Positions 9,368 to 18,730 of a DNA stretch of 64,000 nucleotides are shown here, piece after piece. The notes beneath the pieces were generated by a model. The model had not been told where the DNA came from and did no database searches. It saw nothing but the letters and a program-made list of their open reading frames with translations. The DNA lies in contig JAIOZM010000002.1 in the NCBI GenBank assembly GCA_021740585.1, positions 31,989 through 95,988 on the forward strand, read 5' to 3'. This stretch comes from Bacteroidales bacterium (GTDB lineage: Bacteria > Bacteroidota > Bacteroidia > Bacteroidales > GCA-2748055). Numbering within the stretch: the stretch's first letter is position 1; each line of letters begins with the position of its first letter. The position numbers were made by a program, and so were the translations under genes.

Positions 9368-10483
9368 TCATTCCAGACTCATCAGCCATGCTCCGCTCAT
9401 ATTCATGCTTTCCCTGAAAGTAATTAATGCGTTCAGAGCCTGATTTTTATCGCTGAATGACATGGCACTCACCCGGTAAATTCCATTCCCAAGATCAAGG
9501 GTTATGGCCGGATAGCCTTTTAATACCAGCTCCTTCTGAAGATCATCGGCATTTTTAGCGTCTTTAAAGCTCCCGGCAATAATGTAATATTCATTCAAAG
9601 AGCCCTCCGCTTCCTTATCCTCTTCGGTTTCTGTTGGTTTTAGTGCATTTTTAATTGAAGTTATAGAATCAATATCCTTTTCAAATTCATTTACGAGCTC
9701 ATCAAAATTGAAGTCTTCATCCCCTGACTCAGGAATATTATCCTCAATTATTACTTCCTCTTCACCGAAAAAGGAATCGAAGTTTAACTCATTATTCGTC
9801 AGGTTGGTTTGAAAAGAAATGATTATAATGGCAGCCATAAGGACCACAACAGCACCAACTACAAACCAAACGGTACTCCGGTTATTTTTTCTTATGGGGG
9901 GAATAACAACTGAACTACTTTTTTCCACAGGCACAGACTCCTTTATGGTTTGCTCAGTTACTTTTTCACTTTGGACTTTTTTATCCGGCTCCTCTTTCTT
10001 TTCAACTTCCTTCAAAGGCTCGCTTACATCACTTTTTCTTTTTTCTGTCTCAGAAGATTCCTGCACCTCTTCCTCAAAATCATCCAACTCAAAACTCTCC
10101 AATCCAAAATTATCAGGGTCAAGAACTAATTCAGAATCCTTTTCAAGGCTGATATTGTTATCTTCATCCCGTAAAATTTTACACAATCCGGGAATTGTAT
10201 ACGCTTCTCCTTTGTCGAGTGAAAATTTAATTTCATCAATAAATTCAAGCACTTTCTGCCTGGCCTCCTCCATGGGTAAATCTTCTGCGTTGGATAGCTT
10301 ACTGCTTAACAAATCGTCATCCATAGATTCGGTGGCATCGAAAATTAATTCCGATTTTGGGGCAGTAATCTTATTACCTGATACCTTTGCGGGCACCTTA
10401 ATAATTTTCAGGCTCCCAAAGCCCGGTAAAACTACTTTTTCGGAAAATAATAAAAGCTCGCGTAAATAATTCAGAATATTCAA
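9368..10483 (-). CDS. HU-like (CCDC81-type) N-terminal domain, single TM, SPOR-domain envelope protein
   Basis: This 371-residue protein has an N-terminal pair of HU/CCDC81-type domains (EKVVLPGFGSLKI at about residue 15). An acidic, Lys/Glu-rich linker follows, then one membrane helix (WFVVGAVVVLMAAIIII, about residue 205) and a C-terminal SPOR domain (YYIIAGSFKDAKNADDL). SPOR domains bind denuded septal peptidoglycan, so a cell-division or envelope role is likely; this comes from the family, not from context. The start codon is TTG: no ATG lies upstream before an in-frame stop, and the first internal Met (about residue 53) would cut the conserved HU domain. It stands alone between convergent and divergent neighbours. 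Confidence 0.88.
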   Translation of the reverse strand: MNILNYLRELLLFSEKVVLPGFGSLKIIKVPAKVSGNKITAPKSELIFDATESMDDDLLSSKLSNAEDLPMEEARQKVLEFIDEIKFSLDKGEAYTIPGLCKILRDEDNNISLEKDSELVLDPDNFGLESFELDDFEEEVQESSETEKRKSDVSEPLKEVEKKEEPDKKVQSEKVTEQTIKESVPVEKSSSVVIPPIRKNNRSTVWFVVGAVVVLMAAIIIISFQTNLTNNELNFDSFFGEEEVIIEDNIPESGDEDFNFDELVNEFEKDIDSITSIKNALKPTETEEDKEAEGSLNEYYIIAGSFKDAKNADDLQKELVLKGYPAITLDLGNGIYRVSAMSFSDKNQALNALITFRESMNMSGAWLMSLE

Positions 10484-10594
10484 GTTGCCGTTTTTTAAAT
10501 TAGATTTTCAAATTTAGTTCTGGATTTCATATCATCCAAAAAAAATTACTAACTCTTTTCTGTTTTCGAATAAACCTTTTCTGAATAGAATCGT

Positions 10595-10602
10595 TATCTT
10601 CG
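10595..10602 (+). promoter_or_regulatory. possible -7 box for the wbp-like operon
   Basis: TATCTTCG differs from TAnnTTTG at one position and lies 24 bp before the ATG of the aminotransferase gene. It is the best match in the 143-bp divergent spacer. Confidence is low because of the mismatch and the AT-rich background. Confidence 0.3.
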
Positions 10603-10626
10603 TATTAAAATTAGATTTTCTTGGCG

Positions 10627-11754
10627 ATGGAAAATATCCAAATGGTCGATTTAAAGGGCCAATATGATAAAATTAAAGTAGAGGTCAATTCTGCAATCCA
10701 ATCTGTTATTGATAGTTCAGCATTTATTAAAGGCCCCGCCTTAAAAAAATTTCAAAAGGAACTTGAAACTTATATGGCCGTTAAGCATGTAATTCCCTGT
10801 GCGAACGGAACCGATGCTCTTCAGCTGGCTCTCATGGGCTTAAATCTGAAACCCGGCGATGAGATAATCACCTCCCCTTTTACTTTCATTGCAACCATTG
10901 AAGTAATTCAACTCCTCGGCTTAAAACCGGTATTGGTCGATATTGACCCGGATACATTCAATATCAATCCTGAGAATATCAAAAAAGCCATTACCAGCAG
11001 AACAAAAGCTATTATGCCAGTCCATCTTTTTGGGCAATGTGCCAATATGGATAAAATTTTGGAACTGGCAGAAACCCATAATCTTTTTGTAATAGAAGAT
11101 ACAGCCCAGGCTATTGGAGCCAAATATAATTTCAATAATGGCAGAACCGGAAAAGCAGGTACTCTGGGCCACATAGGAACCACCTCTTTTTTCCCATCCA
11201 AAAATCTGGGAGCCTTTGGAGATGGTGGTGCCATATTTACAAATGATGACGAACTTGCTGAAAAGCTTTCCATAATTGCAAATCACGGAATGAAACAGCA
11301 ATATTATTATGAGCAGGTAGGTCTGAATTCGAGATTAGACAGCCTTCAGGCAGCTATACTCTCTGTAAAACTCAAATATTTAGACGCTTACAACAAAGCA
11401 CGCCAAAAAGCTGCCGCTTATTATGATACTGCATTTCAAGAAAATCCTCAGATATCTCCACCTTTTCGGTTTAAAAATTCAGAACATATCTTCCATCAAT
11501 ACACCCTTAAAGTAAAAAATGGAAAACGAGATGCCCTGAAGCATTTTTTAAATGAAAAGGGAATTCCGGCTATGATATATTATCCTGTTGGGCTTCATTT
11601 GCAGGAGGCTTATAAAAATCTCGGCTATGTTGAGGGTGATTTTCCCATTACAGAAAAAATTTGCACAGAAGTTCTCTCCTTGCCCATGCACACAGAACTG
11701 GATGAGTTGCAATTAAAGTATATTACCGAATCGGTTAATGAATTTTTTAAATAA
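10627..11754 (+). CDS. wbpE: DegT/DnrJ/EryC1-family sugar aminotransferase (WbpE/PorR-like)
   Basis: This is a PLP-dependent sugar aminotransferase of 375 residues. The PLP lysine is Lys192 in [14 protein letters not shown] and the ring-stacking aspartate lies in [10 protein letters not shown] (Asp158). Its closest functional type is WbpE, which converts UDP-2-acetamido-3-keto-glucuronate to the 3-amino sugar using glutamate. The Porphyromonas homologue PorR is needed for A-LPS and T9SS cargo anchoring. The neighbouring WbpD- and WbpB-like genes support this assignment over other members of this broad family. The ORF track starts two codons earlier at a TTG; the ATG at 10627 is preferred. It leads an apparent six-gene run and is spaced 2 bp from the next gene. 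Confidence 0.85.
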   Translation: MENIQMVDLKGQYDKIKVEVNSAIQSVIDSSAFIKGPALKKFQKELETYMAVKHVIPCANGTDALQLALMGLNLKPGDEIITSPFTFIATIEVIQLLGLKPVLVDIDPDTFNINPENIKKAITSRTKAIMPVHLFGQCANMDKILELAETHNLFVIEDTAQAIGAKYNFNNGRTGKAGTLGHIGTTSFFPSKNLGAFGDGGAIFTNDDELAEKLSIIANHGMKQQYYYEQVGLNSRLDSLQAAILSVKLKYLDAYNKARQKAAAYYDTAFQENPQISPPFRFKNSEHIFHQYTLKVKNGKRDALKHFLNEKGIPAMIYYPVGLHLQEAYKNLGYVEGDFPITEKICTEVLSLPMHTELDELQLKYITESVNEFFK

Positions 11755-11756
11755 TT

Positions 11757-12338
11757 ATGTCTGAAAAAGAATACTTTGCTCACGAAACAGCGGTGATTGA
11801 TCCCGGGTGCAGGATTGGAAAGTCAACCAAAATCTGGCACTTCAGTCATATTATGCCCAATTGTATTATTGGAGAACATTGCAATATTGGTCAGAACGTT
11901 GTTATTTCACCAGATGTAATACTTGGAAATAATGTAAAAGTCCAGAATAACGTCTCCATTTATACCGGCGTTATATGCGATGATGATGTATTCCTCGGTC
12001 CGTCGATGGTGTTTACAAATATAGTGAATCCGCGTAGTGCTGTAATCCGAAAAGATCAGTACCTTAAAACCCATGTTAAAAAAGGCGCCAGTATAGGTGC
12101 AAACGCTACTATAATCTGTGGTAACCCGATTGGGAAGTATGCTTTTATTGGTGCCGGCGCAGTGGTTACCAAGGAAGTTGACGACTATGCCCTTGTTATT
12201 GGTAATCCGGCCAAACATATTGGCTGGATGAGTGAATTTGGGCATCGGCTTGAATTCGATTCTCAAAATATCGCCGTATGCAAAGAGAGCAAGGAAAAAT
12301 ATATTCTTGAAAATGGAAAAGTGAGAAAAACTAATTAA
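11757..12338 (+). CDS. wbpD: left-handed beta-helix N-acetyltransferase (WbpD-like)
   Basis: A 193-residue protein built of hexapeptide repeats ([36 protein letters not shown]), typical of LbH acyltransferases. In the Wbp pathway this enzyme transfers acetyl from acetyl-CoA to the 3-amino group made by WbpE, giving UDP-GlcNAc3NAcA. The assignment rests on fold plus position, 2 bp after the aminotransferase and 11 bp before the WbpB-like gene. Related LbH enzymes use other acyl donors, and Porphyromonas carries a modified version of this sugar, so the acyl group is not certain. Confidence 0.85.
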   Translation: MSEKEYFAHETAVIDPGCRIGKSTKIWHFSHIMPNCIIGEHCNIGQNVVISPDVILGNNVKVQNNVSIYTGVICDDDVFLGPSMVFTNIVNPRSAVIRKDQYLKTHVKKGASIGANATIICGNPIGKYAFIGAGAVVTKEVDDYALVIGNPAKHIGWMSEFGHRLEFDSQNIAVCKESKEKYILENGKVRKTN

Positions 12339-12349
12339 TTTTATATACA

Positions 12350-13306
12350 ATGAATGAGAAAAAGGGGGTGAAGAATTTTGCCATAATTGGAGTTGCAGGA
12401 TATATAGCAATAAGACACGTTCAGGCTATTAAGGAGACAGGTCACAACCTGATTGCCGCCCTCGACAAATTTGACAGTGTTGGATTTATAGATAATTATT
12501 TCCCCGATTCAGATTTTTTTGTTGAATATGAACGATTTGACCGCCATCTGGATAAATTGAGAAGAAAAAACGTAAATGTTGATTATATAAGTATCTGTTC
12601 TCCTAATTATCTGCACGATTCACACATCCGCTTTGCCCTAAAATCGGGCGCCGATGCTATATGTGAAAAGCCCGTGGTATTAAATCCGTGGAACATTGAT
12701 GGACTTATTGATTTTGAAAAACAAACCGGCAAAAAAGTACATAACATATTACAGCTCAGATACCATCCGAGTATTATAGCTCTCAAGGAAAAAATAGAAA
12801 AAGGCCCTGCCGACCAAATGCACGATATCGACTTATCCTATATTACATCACGTGGACACTGGTACCATTATTCATGGAAGGGTGATGTTGAAAAATCTGG
12901 TGGCGTGGCAACCAACATAGGTGTTCATTTTTTTGATATGCTTACATGGATCTTCGGCGATGTTATGGAAAACAAGGTGCAACTACTGGAAAAAGATAAA
13001 GCGGCCGGAGTTCTTCAGCTGGAAAAAGCAAGGGTGAGGTGGTTTATGAGCCTGGACTATAACGACTTACCTAAAAACGTGAAAGAAAAAGGTCAAAGAA
13101 CATACAGGTCCATAACCATAGATAAGGAAGAAATTGAATTTAGCGGGGGATTTACCGATCTGCATACTACAACCTATCAGAATATTCTTGCCGGAAATGG
13201 ATTTGGACTTCAGGATTCTAGACCCTCCATTGAACTGGTTTATAATATTAGAAACTCTGAACCCATAGGACTAAAGGGTGATTATCATCCATTGATTAAA
13301 AAATAA
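12350..13306 (+). CDS. wbpB: Gfo/Idh/MocA-family UDP-sugar 3-dehydrogenase (WbpB/WlbA-like)
   Basis: A 318-residue NAD-dependent oxidoreductase with an N-terminal Rossmann fold (FAIIGVAGYIAIRHVQAI), the family signature CEKPVVLNP near residue 105 and the substrate-side segment GGVATNIGVHFFDML. WbpB-type enzymes oxidise C3 of UDP-GlcNAcA, providing the keto substrate for WbpE. The order aminotransferase, acetyltransferase, oxidoreductase, 6-dehydrogenase in one run makes this specific call strong. The glycine-rich loop reads GVAGYI rather than the common GxGxxG, as in the WlbA subgroup. Confidence 0.87.
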   Translation: MNEKKGVKNFAIIGVAGYIAIRHVQAIKETGHNLIAALDKFDSVGFIDNYFPDSDFFVEYERFDRHLDKLRRKNVNVDYISICSPNYLHDSHIRFALKSGADAICEKPVVLNPWNIDGLIDFEKQTGKKVHNILQLRYHPSIIALKEKIEKGPADQMHDIDLSYITSRGHWYHYSWKGDVEKSGGVATNIGVHFFDMLTWIFGDVMENKVQLLEKDKAAGVLQLEKARVRWFMSLDYNDLPKNVKEKGQRTYRSITIDKEEIEFSGGFTDLHTTTYQNILAGNGFGLQDSRPSIELVYNIRNSEPIGLKGDYHPLIKK

Positions 13307-13317
13307 AACCAAATAAT

Positions 13318-14607
13318 ATGTATTCTGAAATTAAGGAAAAGAAAAACAAACTTGCCGTAATAGGACTAGGTTATGTAGGCCTCCCAATTGCCCTGGAATT
13401 TGCGAAAAAAGTTCCTGTAATTGGATTCGATATTAAAGATGAACGGGTTAAGCTTATGCAACAGCAAATAGACCCAAGTAATGAATTGGTAAAGGAAGAT
13501 TTTAATAATACCGATATAATCTTCACTTCACATATTGAAGACCTTAAAGAAGCACGGTTCTTTATTGTGGCAGTTCCAACACCTATCGACGATTATAAAA
13601 AACCCGATCTTCGCCCACTTCTAAGCGCCACAAAATTTGTAGGCCAGGTGCTGAAAAAAGGCGATTACGTAGTTTATGAGTCAACGGTTTATCCTGGTTG
13701 CACAGAGGAAGATTGTGTTCCTTTGCTTGAGGAAACTTCAGGATTAACATGTGTCAGAGATTTTAAAGTCGGATTTTCTCCGGAGAGAATTAATCCGGGT
13801 GACAAACTCCATACCTTAACAAAAATTACCAAAATTACCAGTGGTATCGATGCTGAATCGGCTGAAGAAATTGCTAAAACCTACGAATTAATTATTACAG
13901 CTGGAGTGTTTCGGGCTGCTTCAATAAAAGTGGCAGAAGCTGCAAAAATTATTGAAAACAGTCAGCGCGATATCAATATTGCATTTATGAATGAACTTTC
14001 CATGATTTTCAACCAAATGAATATCAATACCTATGAGGTACTGGAAGCCGCAGGTACAAAATGGAATTTTCTGAATTTCTTTCCCGGCTTAGTCGGAGGC
14101 CATTGCATTGGTGTTGATCCTTATTATTTAACCTATAAAGCTGCAAAATTTGGGCATCATGCCCAGATAATTAATTCGGGCAGAGCAATCAATGATGGAA
14201 TGGGTGAACACATAGCTAAGGAAATAGTACAAAAACTTATTTTCATGAATAAAACACCCAAGCAGGTAAAAGTGCTGATAATGGGTGTTACCTTCAAGGA
14301 GAATGTTAGTGACATTAGAAATTCAAAAGTAGTTGATGTGATCAAAGAATTACAGGATTATGGCCTGAATATTGATGTGGTAGACCCCTATGCTTCTGCA
14401 GATGAAGTTCATGAAGAATATGGAATAAAACTGACAAAAAGAATCAATCCTCCCTACGATGCGGTTGTAGTCGCAGTTAGTCATAAGCAATATACGAATC
14501 TGGACGAGGATTACTTTAAAGCCATCATGGATAACAACTCTCTTTTCGTTGACCTTAAAGGTGTTTACAGAAATAAATTTAAAAATCTGAATTATTGGAG
14601 CTTATAA
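13318..14607 (+). CDS. UDP-N-acetylhexosamine 6-dehydrogenase (WbpA/TviB/WbpO family)
   Basis: A 429-residue nucleotide-sugar dehydrogenase that performs the two-step oxidation of the 6-hydroxyl to a carboxylate. It has the N-terminal NAD Rossmann motif VIGLGYVGLPIALEF, the catalytic cysteine in GGHCIGVDPYYL (Cys263), and a C-terminal UDP-binding domain with GVTFKENVSDIRNS. Sequence features resemble the TviB/WbpO branch as much as WbpA. The substrate could therefore be UDP-GlcNAc or UDP-GalNAc, but the WbpB/D/E neighbours favour UDP-GlcNAc. It lies 11 bp after wbpB and 1 bp before galE, so it is translationally close to both. Confidence 0.87.
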   Translation: MYSEIKEKKNKLAVIGLGYVGLPIALEFAKKVPVIGFDIKDERVKLMQQQIDPSNELVKEDFNNTDIIFTSHIEDLKEARFFIVAVPTPIDDYKKPDLRPLLSATKFVGQVLKKGDYVVYESTVYPGCTEEDCVPLLEETSGLTCVRDFKVGFSPERINPGDKLHTLTKITKITSGIDAESAEEIAKTYELIITAGVFRAASIKVAEAAKIIENSQRDINIAFMNELSMIFNQMNINTYEVLEAAGTKWNFLNFFPGLVGGHCIGVDPYYLTYKAAKFGHHAQIINSGRAINDGMGEHIAKEIVQKLIFMNKTPKQVKVLIMGVTFKENVSDIRNSKVVDVIKELQDYGLNIDVVDPYASADEVHEEYGIKLTKRINPPYDAVVVAVSHKQYTNLDEDYFKAIMDNNSLFVDLKGVYRNKFKNLNYWSL

Positions 14608-14608
14608 G

Positions 14609-15637
14609 ATGATATTAGTAACAGGAGGAACGGGATTTATTGGTTCACATACCAGCGTTGAACTACTCAGGGAAGGTTTTGAGGTTCTTATAGCCGACAA
14701 CCTTTCAAACAGCTATGCGGATGTTATTGACAGGATAGAAGAAATTACAGGAAAAAGACCCTTTTTTGAAAGAACCGATCTATCCAATTCCGAAGAAACC
14801 GATCTTCTATTCGAAAAGTATCCAAAAATTGAAGCCATAATTCACTTTGCGGCCAGCAAAGCTGTGGGTGAGTCGGTCGAAAAGCCTTTGTTATATTACA
14901 AGAATAATTTGAATTCATTGATGAATATTCTTGAAAATATGAAAAGGCATTCGGTTAAGAATCTTGTTTTTAGCTCTTCATGCACGGTTTACGGGGAACC
15001 CGACGAATTGCCTGTTCATGAACGTTCGCCAATAAAGATTGCAAATTCACCTTATGGCAATACAAAACAAATTTCGGAAGAAATTATACAAGATGTGGCT
15101 AAAGTCAGCTCTGAGATAAACTTTATTTCTTTGCGATATTTCAATCCAATCGGAGCACATCCTTCAGCATTGATTGGCGAACTGCCCCTGGGTATTCCAA
15201 ACAACCTGATTCCTTATATTACTCAAACCGGATATGGTTTGAGGGAAGCATTAAAGGTTTTTGGGGATGATTATAATACACCCGACGGTTCGGCTATCAG
15301 GGACTATATCGATGTTGTGGATTTATCGCGGGCACATATTATCTCCATTAAACGATTGCTGAATCATAAAAACAAAGCCAATTTTGAAATTTTCAACCTT
15401 GGCACAGGAACCGGCAGTTCTGTTTTTGAGGTAATAAGAACTTTTGAAAAAGTATGCGGCCAAAAAATTAATTTTAAGGTTGTTGGCAGACGGGAAGGCG
15501 ATATAGAAAAAGTTTGGGCAGATACCCGCTATGCCAATGAAGAATTGGGTTGGAAAGCTGAAAAAACCTTAGGTCAAAGTCTTAAAACTGCCTGGGATTG
15601 GGAAAATTATTATCGTAAAAATCTGGAAAAAAAATAA
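14609..15637 (+). CDS. galE: UDP-glucose/UDP-GlcNAc 4-epimerase
   Basis: A 342-residue extended short-chain dehydrogenase. It has GGTGFIGSH at the N-terminus for NAD, the Ser of SSSCTVYGEP, and the catalytic Tyr-Lys pair in SPYGNTK. GalE interconverts the glucose and galactose configuration at C4 of UDP-sugars. In this cluster it may supply UDP-Gal or UDP-GalNAc for the same surface polysaccharide. The gene starts 1 bp after the preceding stop. A likely terminator follows, so the five genes 10627-15637 look like one transcription unit. Confidence 0.92.
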   Translation: MILVTGGTGFIGSHTSVELLREGFEVLIADNLSNSYADVIDRIEEITGKRPFFERTDLSNSEETDLLFEKYPKIEAIIHFAASKAVGESVEKPLLYYKNNLNSLMNILENMKRHSVKNLVFSSSCTVYGEPDELPVHERSPIKIANSPYGNTKQISEEIIQDVAKVSSEINFISLRYFNPIGAHPSALIGELPLGIPNNLIPYITQTGYGLREALKVFGDDYNTPDGSAIRDYIDVVDLSRAHIISIKRLLNHKNKANFEIFNLGTGTGSSVFEVIRTFEKVCGQKINFKVVGRREGDIEKVWADTRYANEELGWKAEKTLGQSLKTAWDWENYYRKNLEKK

Positions 15638-15646
15638 AGATCAAAA

Positions 15647-15681
15647 CCTGTATTAATAATTTAAAATAAACAGGCTTTTTT
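15647..15681 (+). terminator. probable intrinsic terminator after galE
   Basis: CCTGT and ACAGG arms, with an inner TTA/TAA pairing, are followed directly by CTTTTTT. The stem is short and the loop long, so confidence is moderate. The position 10 bp past the galE stop and before a 149-bp gap fits an operon end. Confidence 0.45.
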
Positions 15682-15786
15682 AATTCCATGGAGAAAATGC
15701 AGTTAAATAAGAGATATTTAAGCTACTTTAAAATTAAAATGTCAGGTGGTTAAGCTTGAAAATATTTCTGAAAAAATAATTTAGTC

Positions 15787-16839
15787 ATGAAAAAGATACT
15801 TATTACCGGAGGTGCAGGATTTATAGGATCTCATGTAATCCGCCATTTTATAAACCATTACCCCGATTACATCATTTATAATCTTGATGTTCTTACCTAT
15901 GCAGGAAATTTAGAAAACCTCAACGATATTGATAAAAACAAAAATTACAACTTTATTAAAGCCGATATTACCGATGCCACTTTAATAAATGATTTGTTTA
16001 AAGAGCATAATTTTGATGCCGTTATTCATCTGGCAGCCGAATCGCATGTAGACAGATCTATAAGCAGTCCTATGGACTTTATCTATACCAATATCGTTGG
16101 AACGGCAAATTTACTTAACGCAGCCAGAGCAATTTGGGCAGAAAATTATGAAGGAAAGTTATTTTATCATGTGTCTACCGACGAGGTTTATGGAAGTCTT
16201 GGCGATACCGGATTTTTCCTTGAAGACACCTCATACGATCCGCAAAGTCCGTATTCAGCATCAAAAGCCAGCTCCGATCATTTAGTCAGAGCATACCACA
16301 ATACCTACAAACTCCCGGTAGTTATTTCAAATTGCAGTAATAATTACGGCGGCAATCAGTTTCCGGAAAAACTTATTCCGCTGGCAATCAACAATATAAA
16401 AAACATGAAGCCCATTCCTGTTTATGGTAAAGGTGAAAATATAAGGGATTGGCTGTATGTGGTTGATCATGCTTCAGCCATAGACGCTATTTTTCACAAG
16501 GGAAAAATTGGCGAAACTTACAATATTGGAGGAAATAATGAATGGAAGAATATCGATTTGATACATGCATTATGCAAGATCATGGATAAAAAGTTAAATC
16601 GCAAACCGGGCACTTCTGCCGGACTCATTACCTTTGTTACCGACAGAGCGGGGCACGATTTGCGTTATGCCATTGATTCTTCAAAATTGCAAAACAATCT
16701 TGGCTGGTCGCCTTCTTTAGAATTTGAGGAAGGTCTGGAAAAAACGGTAGACTGGTATCTTGCCAATCAGGAATGGCTTCACCGCGTTGTTAGTGGTGAA
16801 TATCAGAAATATTATGATGAAATGTACGGGAAAAACTAA
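15787..16839 (+). CDS. rfbB: dTDP-glucose 4,6-dehydratase
   Basis: A 350-residue extended SDR matching RfbB/RmlB. It has the NAD motif GGAGFIGSH, the catalytic Asp-Glu in STDEVYGSL, and the Tyr-Lys pair in SPYSASKASSDH. It converts dTDP-glucose to dTDP-4-keto-6-deoxyglucose, the precursor of rhamnose, fucosamine and other deoxysugars. The usual partners rmlA, rmlC and rmlD are not in the window, so the end product is unknown. It stands after a probable terminator with its own 149-bp upstream region and is convergent with glmS. Confidence 0.93.
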   Translation: MKKILITGGAGFIGSHVIRHFINHYPDYIIYNLDVLTYAGNLENLNDIDKNKNYNFIKADITDATLINDLFKEHNFDAVIHLAAESHVDRSISSPMDFIYTNIVGTANLLNAARAIWAENYEGKLFYHVSTDEVYGSLGDTGFFLEDTSYDPQSPYSASKASSDHLVRAYHNTYKLPVVISNCSNNYGGNQFPEKLIPLAINNIKNMKPIPVYGKGENIRDWLYVVDHASAIDAIFHKGKIGETYNIGGNNEWKNIDLIHALCKIMDKKLNRKPGTSAGLITFVTDRAGHDLRYAIDSSKLQNNLGWSPSLEFEEGLEKTVDWYLANQEWLHRVVSGEYQKYYDEMYGKN

Positions 16840-16847
16840 TAAAGATG

Positions 16848-16857
16848 CACGGCCGTG
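16848..16857. repeat. GC-rich palindrome in a convergent spacer, possible dispersed-repeat remnant
   Basis: CACGGCCGTG is a perfect 10-bp palindrome in a 51-bp gap between rfbB and glmS. Its base composition is unlike the AT-rich surroundings. From memory, it resembles GC-rich palindromic intergenic repeats seen in many bacteria. No second copy was noticed in this window. Confidence 0.3.
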
Positions 16858-16890
16858 TGTCCCAACGATTCCATTAATAAGATAATAGTT

Positions 16891-18726
16891 TTACTCCACC
16901 GTAACAGATTTAGCAAGATTCCTCGGCTGATCGACATGGCATCCTCTTAGAACTGCCATATGATAGGCGATAAGCTGAAGGGGAACCACCGATAATAGAG
17001 CCATAAGTTTCTGATCTGTATGAGGAATCGCCAATGTATAATCGGCCATGCCGGATATAGCTTCCTCTCCTTCAGTAACTATAGCAATTACGCTACCTTT
17101 TCGTGCTTTGACTTCCTGAATATTGCTTACAATCTTTTCGTAGGAATCATCGCGGGTGGCAATAACAACAACTGGCATATTTTTATCGATCAATGCAATG
17201 GGACCATGCTTCATTTCGGCTGCAGGGTATCCTTCAGCGTGAATATAACTTATTTCCTTAAGTTTGAGAGCGCCTTCCAGAGCAACAGGGAAAGAATAAC
17301 CACGTCCTAAATACAGAAAGTTTGTGGAATCTTTATATTTTTTTGCAATATGTAAAAACTTGTCGTTTTGGGTTAGAATTTTTTCAATTTTTGTCGGTAT
17401 TTCAGACAATTCTTTGATTAACTCAGCATAACGTCCGGCAGCAATATGTCCTCTTTTATATCCCAGAAAAAGTGCCATCATTGTTAAAACTGTTACCTGA
17501 GCAGTAAAAGCTTTTGTTGAAGCCACACCTATTTCCGGACCTGCATGGGTATAAACACCTGCATGTGTTTCTCTGGAAATACTCGATCCAACCACATTGC
17601 AAATTCCTAATACAGTAGCTCCCTTTTCCTTTGCCAGTTGGATGGCGGAAAGAGTATCGGCTGTTTCTCCACTCTGGCTGATTGCAATAACAATGTCGTC
17701 TTTAAATATTAGTGGCTTCCTGTATCTGAATTCTGAGGCATATTCAACCTCAACCGGAATTCGGGCCACATCCTCTAAAAGATATTCACCAATAAGTCCT
17801 GCATGCCAGGAAGTACCACAACCAATAATAATAATCCTTTTGGCAGCAATTAATTTTTCTTCCACAGAGAAAAGCCCCCCAAGATGAATGGAGCTGAAAT
17901 CAGTGGCAATCCTACCCCTGAATGTGTCCTGAATGGATCTGGGTTGCTCAAAAATTTCCTTGAGCATAAAATGGTCGTAACCTCCTTTTTCAATCTCACT
18001 CAAATCCAGATCAAGCTTTTCGATTTTTGGCTCCAGTTTATTATTCTGAATCGTTTTTAAGATTAATTCATCTTTCTTAATAATCGCTACATCTTCGTTA
18101 TTAAGATAAATAACACGATCGGTAAATTCAATAATCGGAGTGGCATCGGAAGCTACAAAATACTCACCATCACCTATTCCAAGAACCAATGGACTACTTT
18201 TCCGGGCAGCAATTAATTTATCAGGCTCCTCATTGCAAATTACAACAAGTCCATAGGCACCTATTACTTTTGTAAGAGCGAGTCTGACAGCAATTTCTGC
18301 ATTTACCTTCCCATATGAATAAATAAATTCGATAAGATTAGCTAATACTTCTGTGTCTGTCTCGCTTTTAAAGCTATAGCCCCGAAGGATGAGGCGCTCT
18401 TTAAGGTGACTGTAATTTTCAATGATTCCATTATGAATAATCGTAAAAATTCCGTTCATTGAGGTATGCGGATGTGCATTTACATCGCTGGGTTCTCCAT
18501 GCGTTGCCCAACGGGTATGCCCGATCCCAATCGTACCCGAAATATCTTTTCCTTCAACAAAGGCTTCCAGTTCAGATACTTTACCCTTTTTTTTATAACA
18601 ATTTAAGCTTGAGTTTAAAAGAGAAATCCCCGAAGAATCATAACCACGGTACTCAAGTCGCTTTAATCCATTAATCAGAATTGGATAGGCATTTTTATCA
18701 CCAATATAACCTACAATCCCACACAT
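16891..18726 (-). CDS. glmS: glutamine-fructose-6-phosphate aminotransferase (isomerizing)
   Basis: A 611-residue GlmS, normal length. The N-terminal Ntn glutaminase domain starts MCGIVGYIG, where Cys2 is the nucleophile after Met removal, with GHTRWATHGEP. Two SIS domains follow (GCGTSWHAG, SQSGETADTL), and the C-terminus ends DQPRNLAKSVTVE. It makes glucosamine-6-phosphate, the entry to UDP-GlcNAc, and so feeds peptidoglycan as well as the amino-sugar pathway encoded just upstream. No glmS ribozyme is expected in this phylum and none was seen. It lies 4 bp from the end of the DUF4270 gene, so it is probably the last gene of a minus-strand unit starting with the glycogen-synthase-like gene. 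Confidence 0.97.
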   Translation of the reverse strand: MCGIVGYIGDKNAYPILINGLKRLEYRGYDSSGISLLNSSLNCYKKKGKVSELEAFVEGKDISGTIGIGHTRWATHGEPSDVNAHPHTSMNGIFTIIHNGIIENYSHLKERLILRGYSFKSETDTEVLANLIEFIYSYGKVNAEIAVRLALTKVIGAYGLVVICNEEPDKLIAARKSSPLVLGIGDGEYFVASDATPIIEFTDRVIYLNNEDVAIIKKDELILKTIQNNKLEPKIEKLDLDLSEIEKGGYDHFMLKEIFEQPRSIQDTFRGRIATDFSSIHLGGLFSVEEKLIAAKRIIIIGCGTSWHAGLIGEYLLEDVARIPVEVEYASEFRYRKPLIFKDDIVIAISQSGETADTLSAIQLAKEKGATVLGICNVVGSSISRETHAGVYTHAGPEIGVASTKAFTAQVTVLTMMALFLGYKRGHIAAGRYAELIKELSEIPTKIEKILTQNDKFLHIAKKYKDSTNFLYLGRGYSFPVALEGALKLKEISYIHAEGYPAAEMKHGPIALIDKNMPVVVIATRDDSYEKIVSNIQEVKARKGSVIAIVTEGEEAISGMADYTLAIPHTDQKLMALLSVVPLQLIAYHMAVLRGCHVDQPRNLAKSVTVE

Positions 18727-18730
18727 AATT

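Noticed and set aside
9819-10469. 216-aa plus-strand ORF, Ser/Leu-rich
   Set aside because: Antisense shadow of the SPOR-domain gene, whose frame has clear domains; composition reflects the reverse complement of an acidic linker.
16855-16895. glmS ribozyme or riboswitch near glmS
   Set aside because: This is the 3' side of glmS; the 5' side directly abuts the DUF4270 gene (4 bp), leaving no room for a ribozyme.
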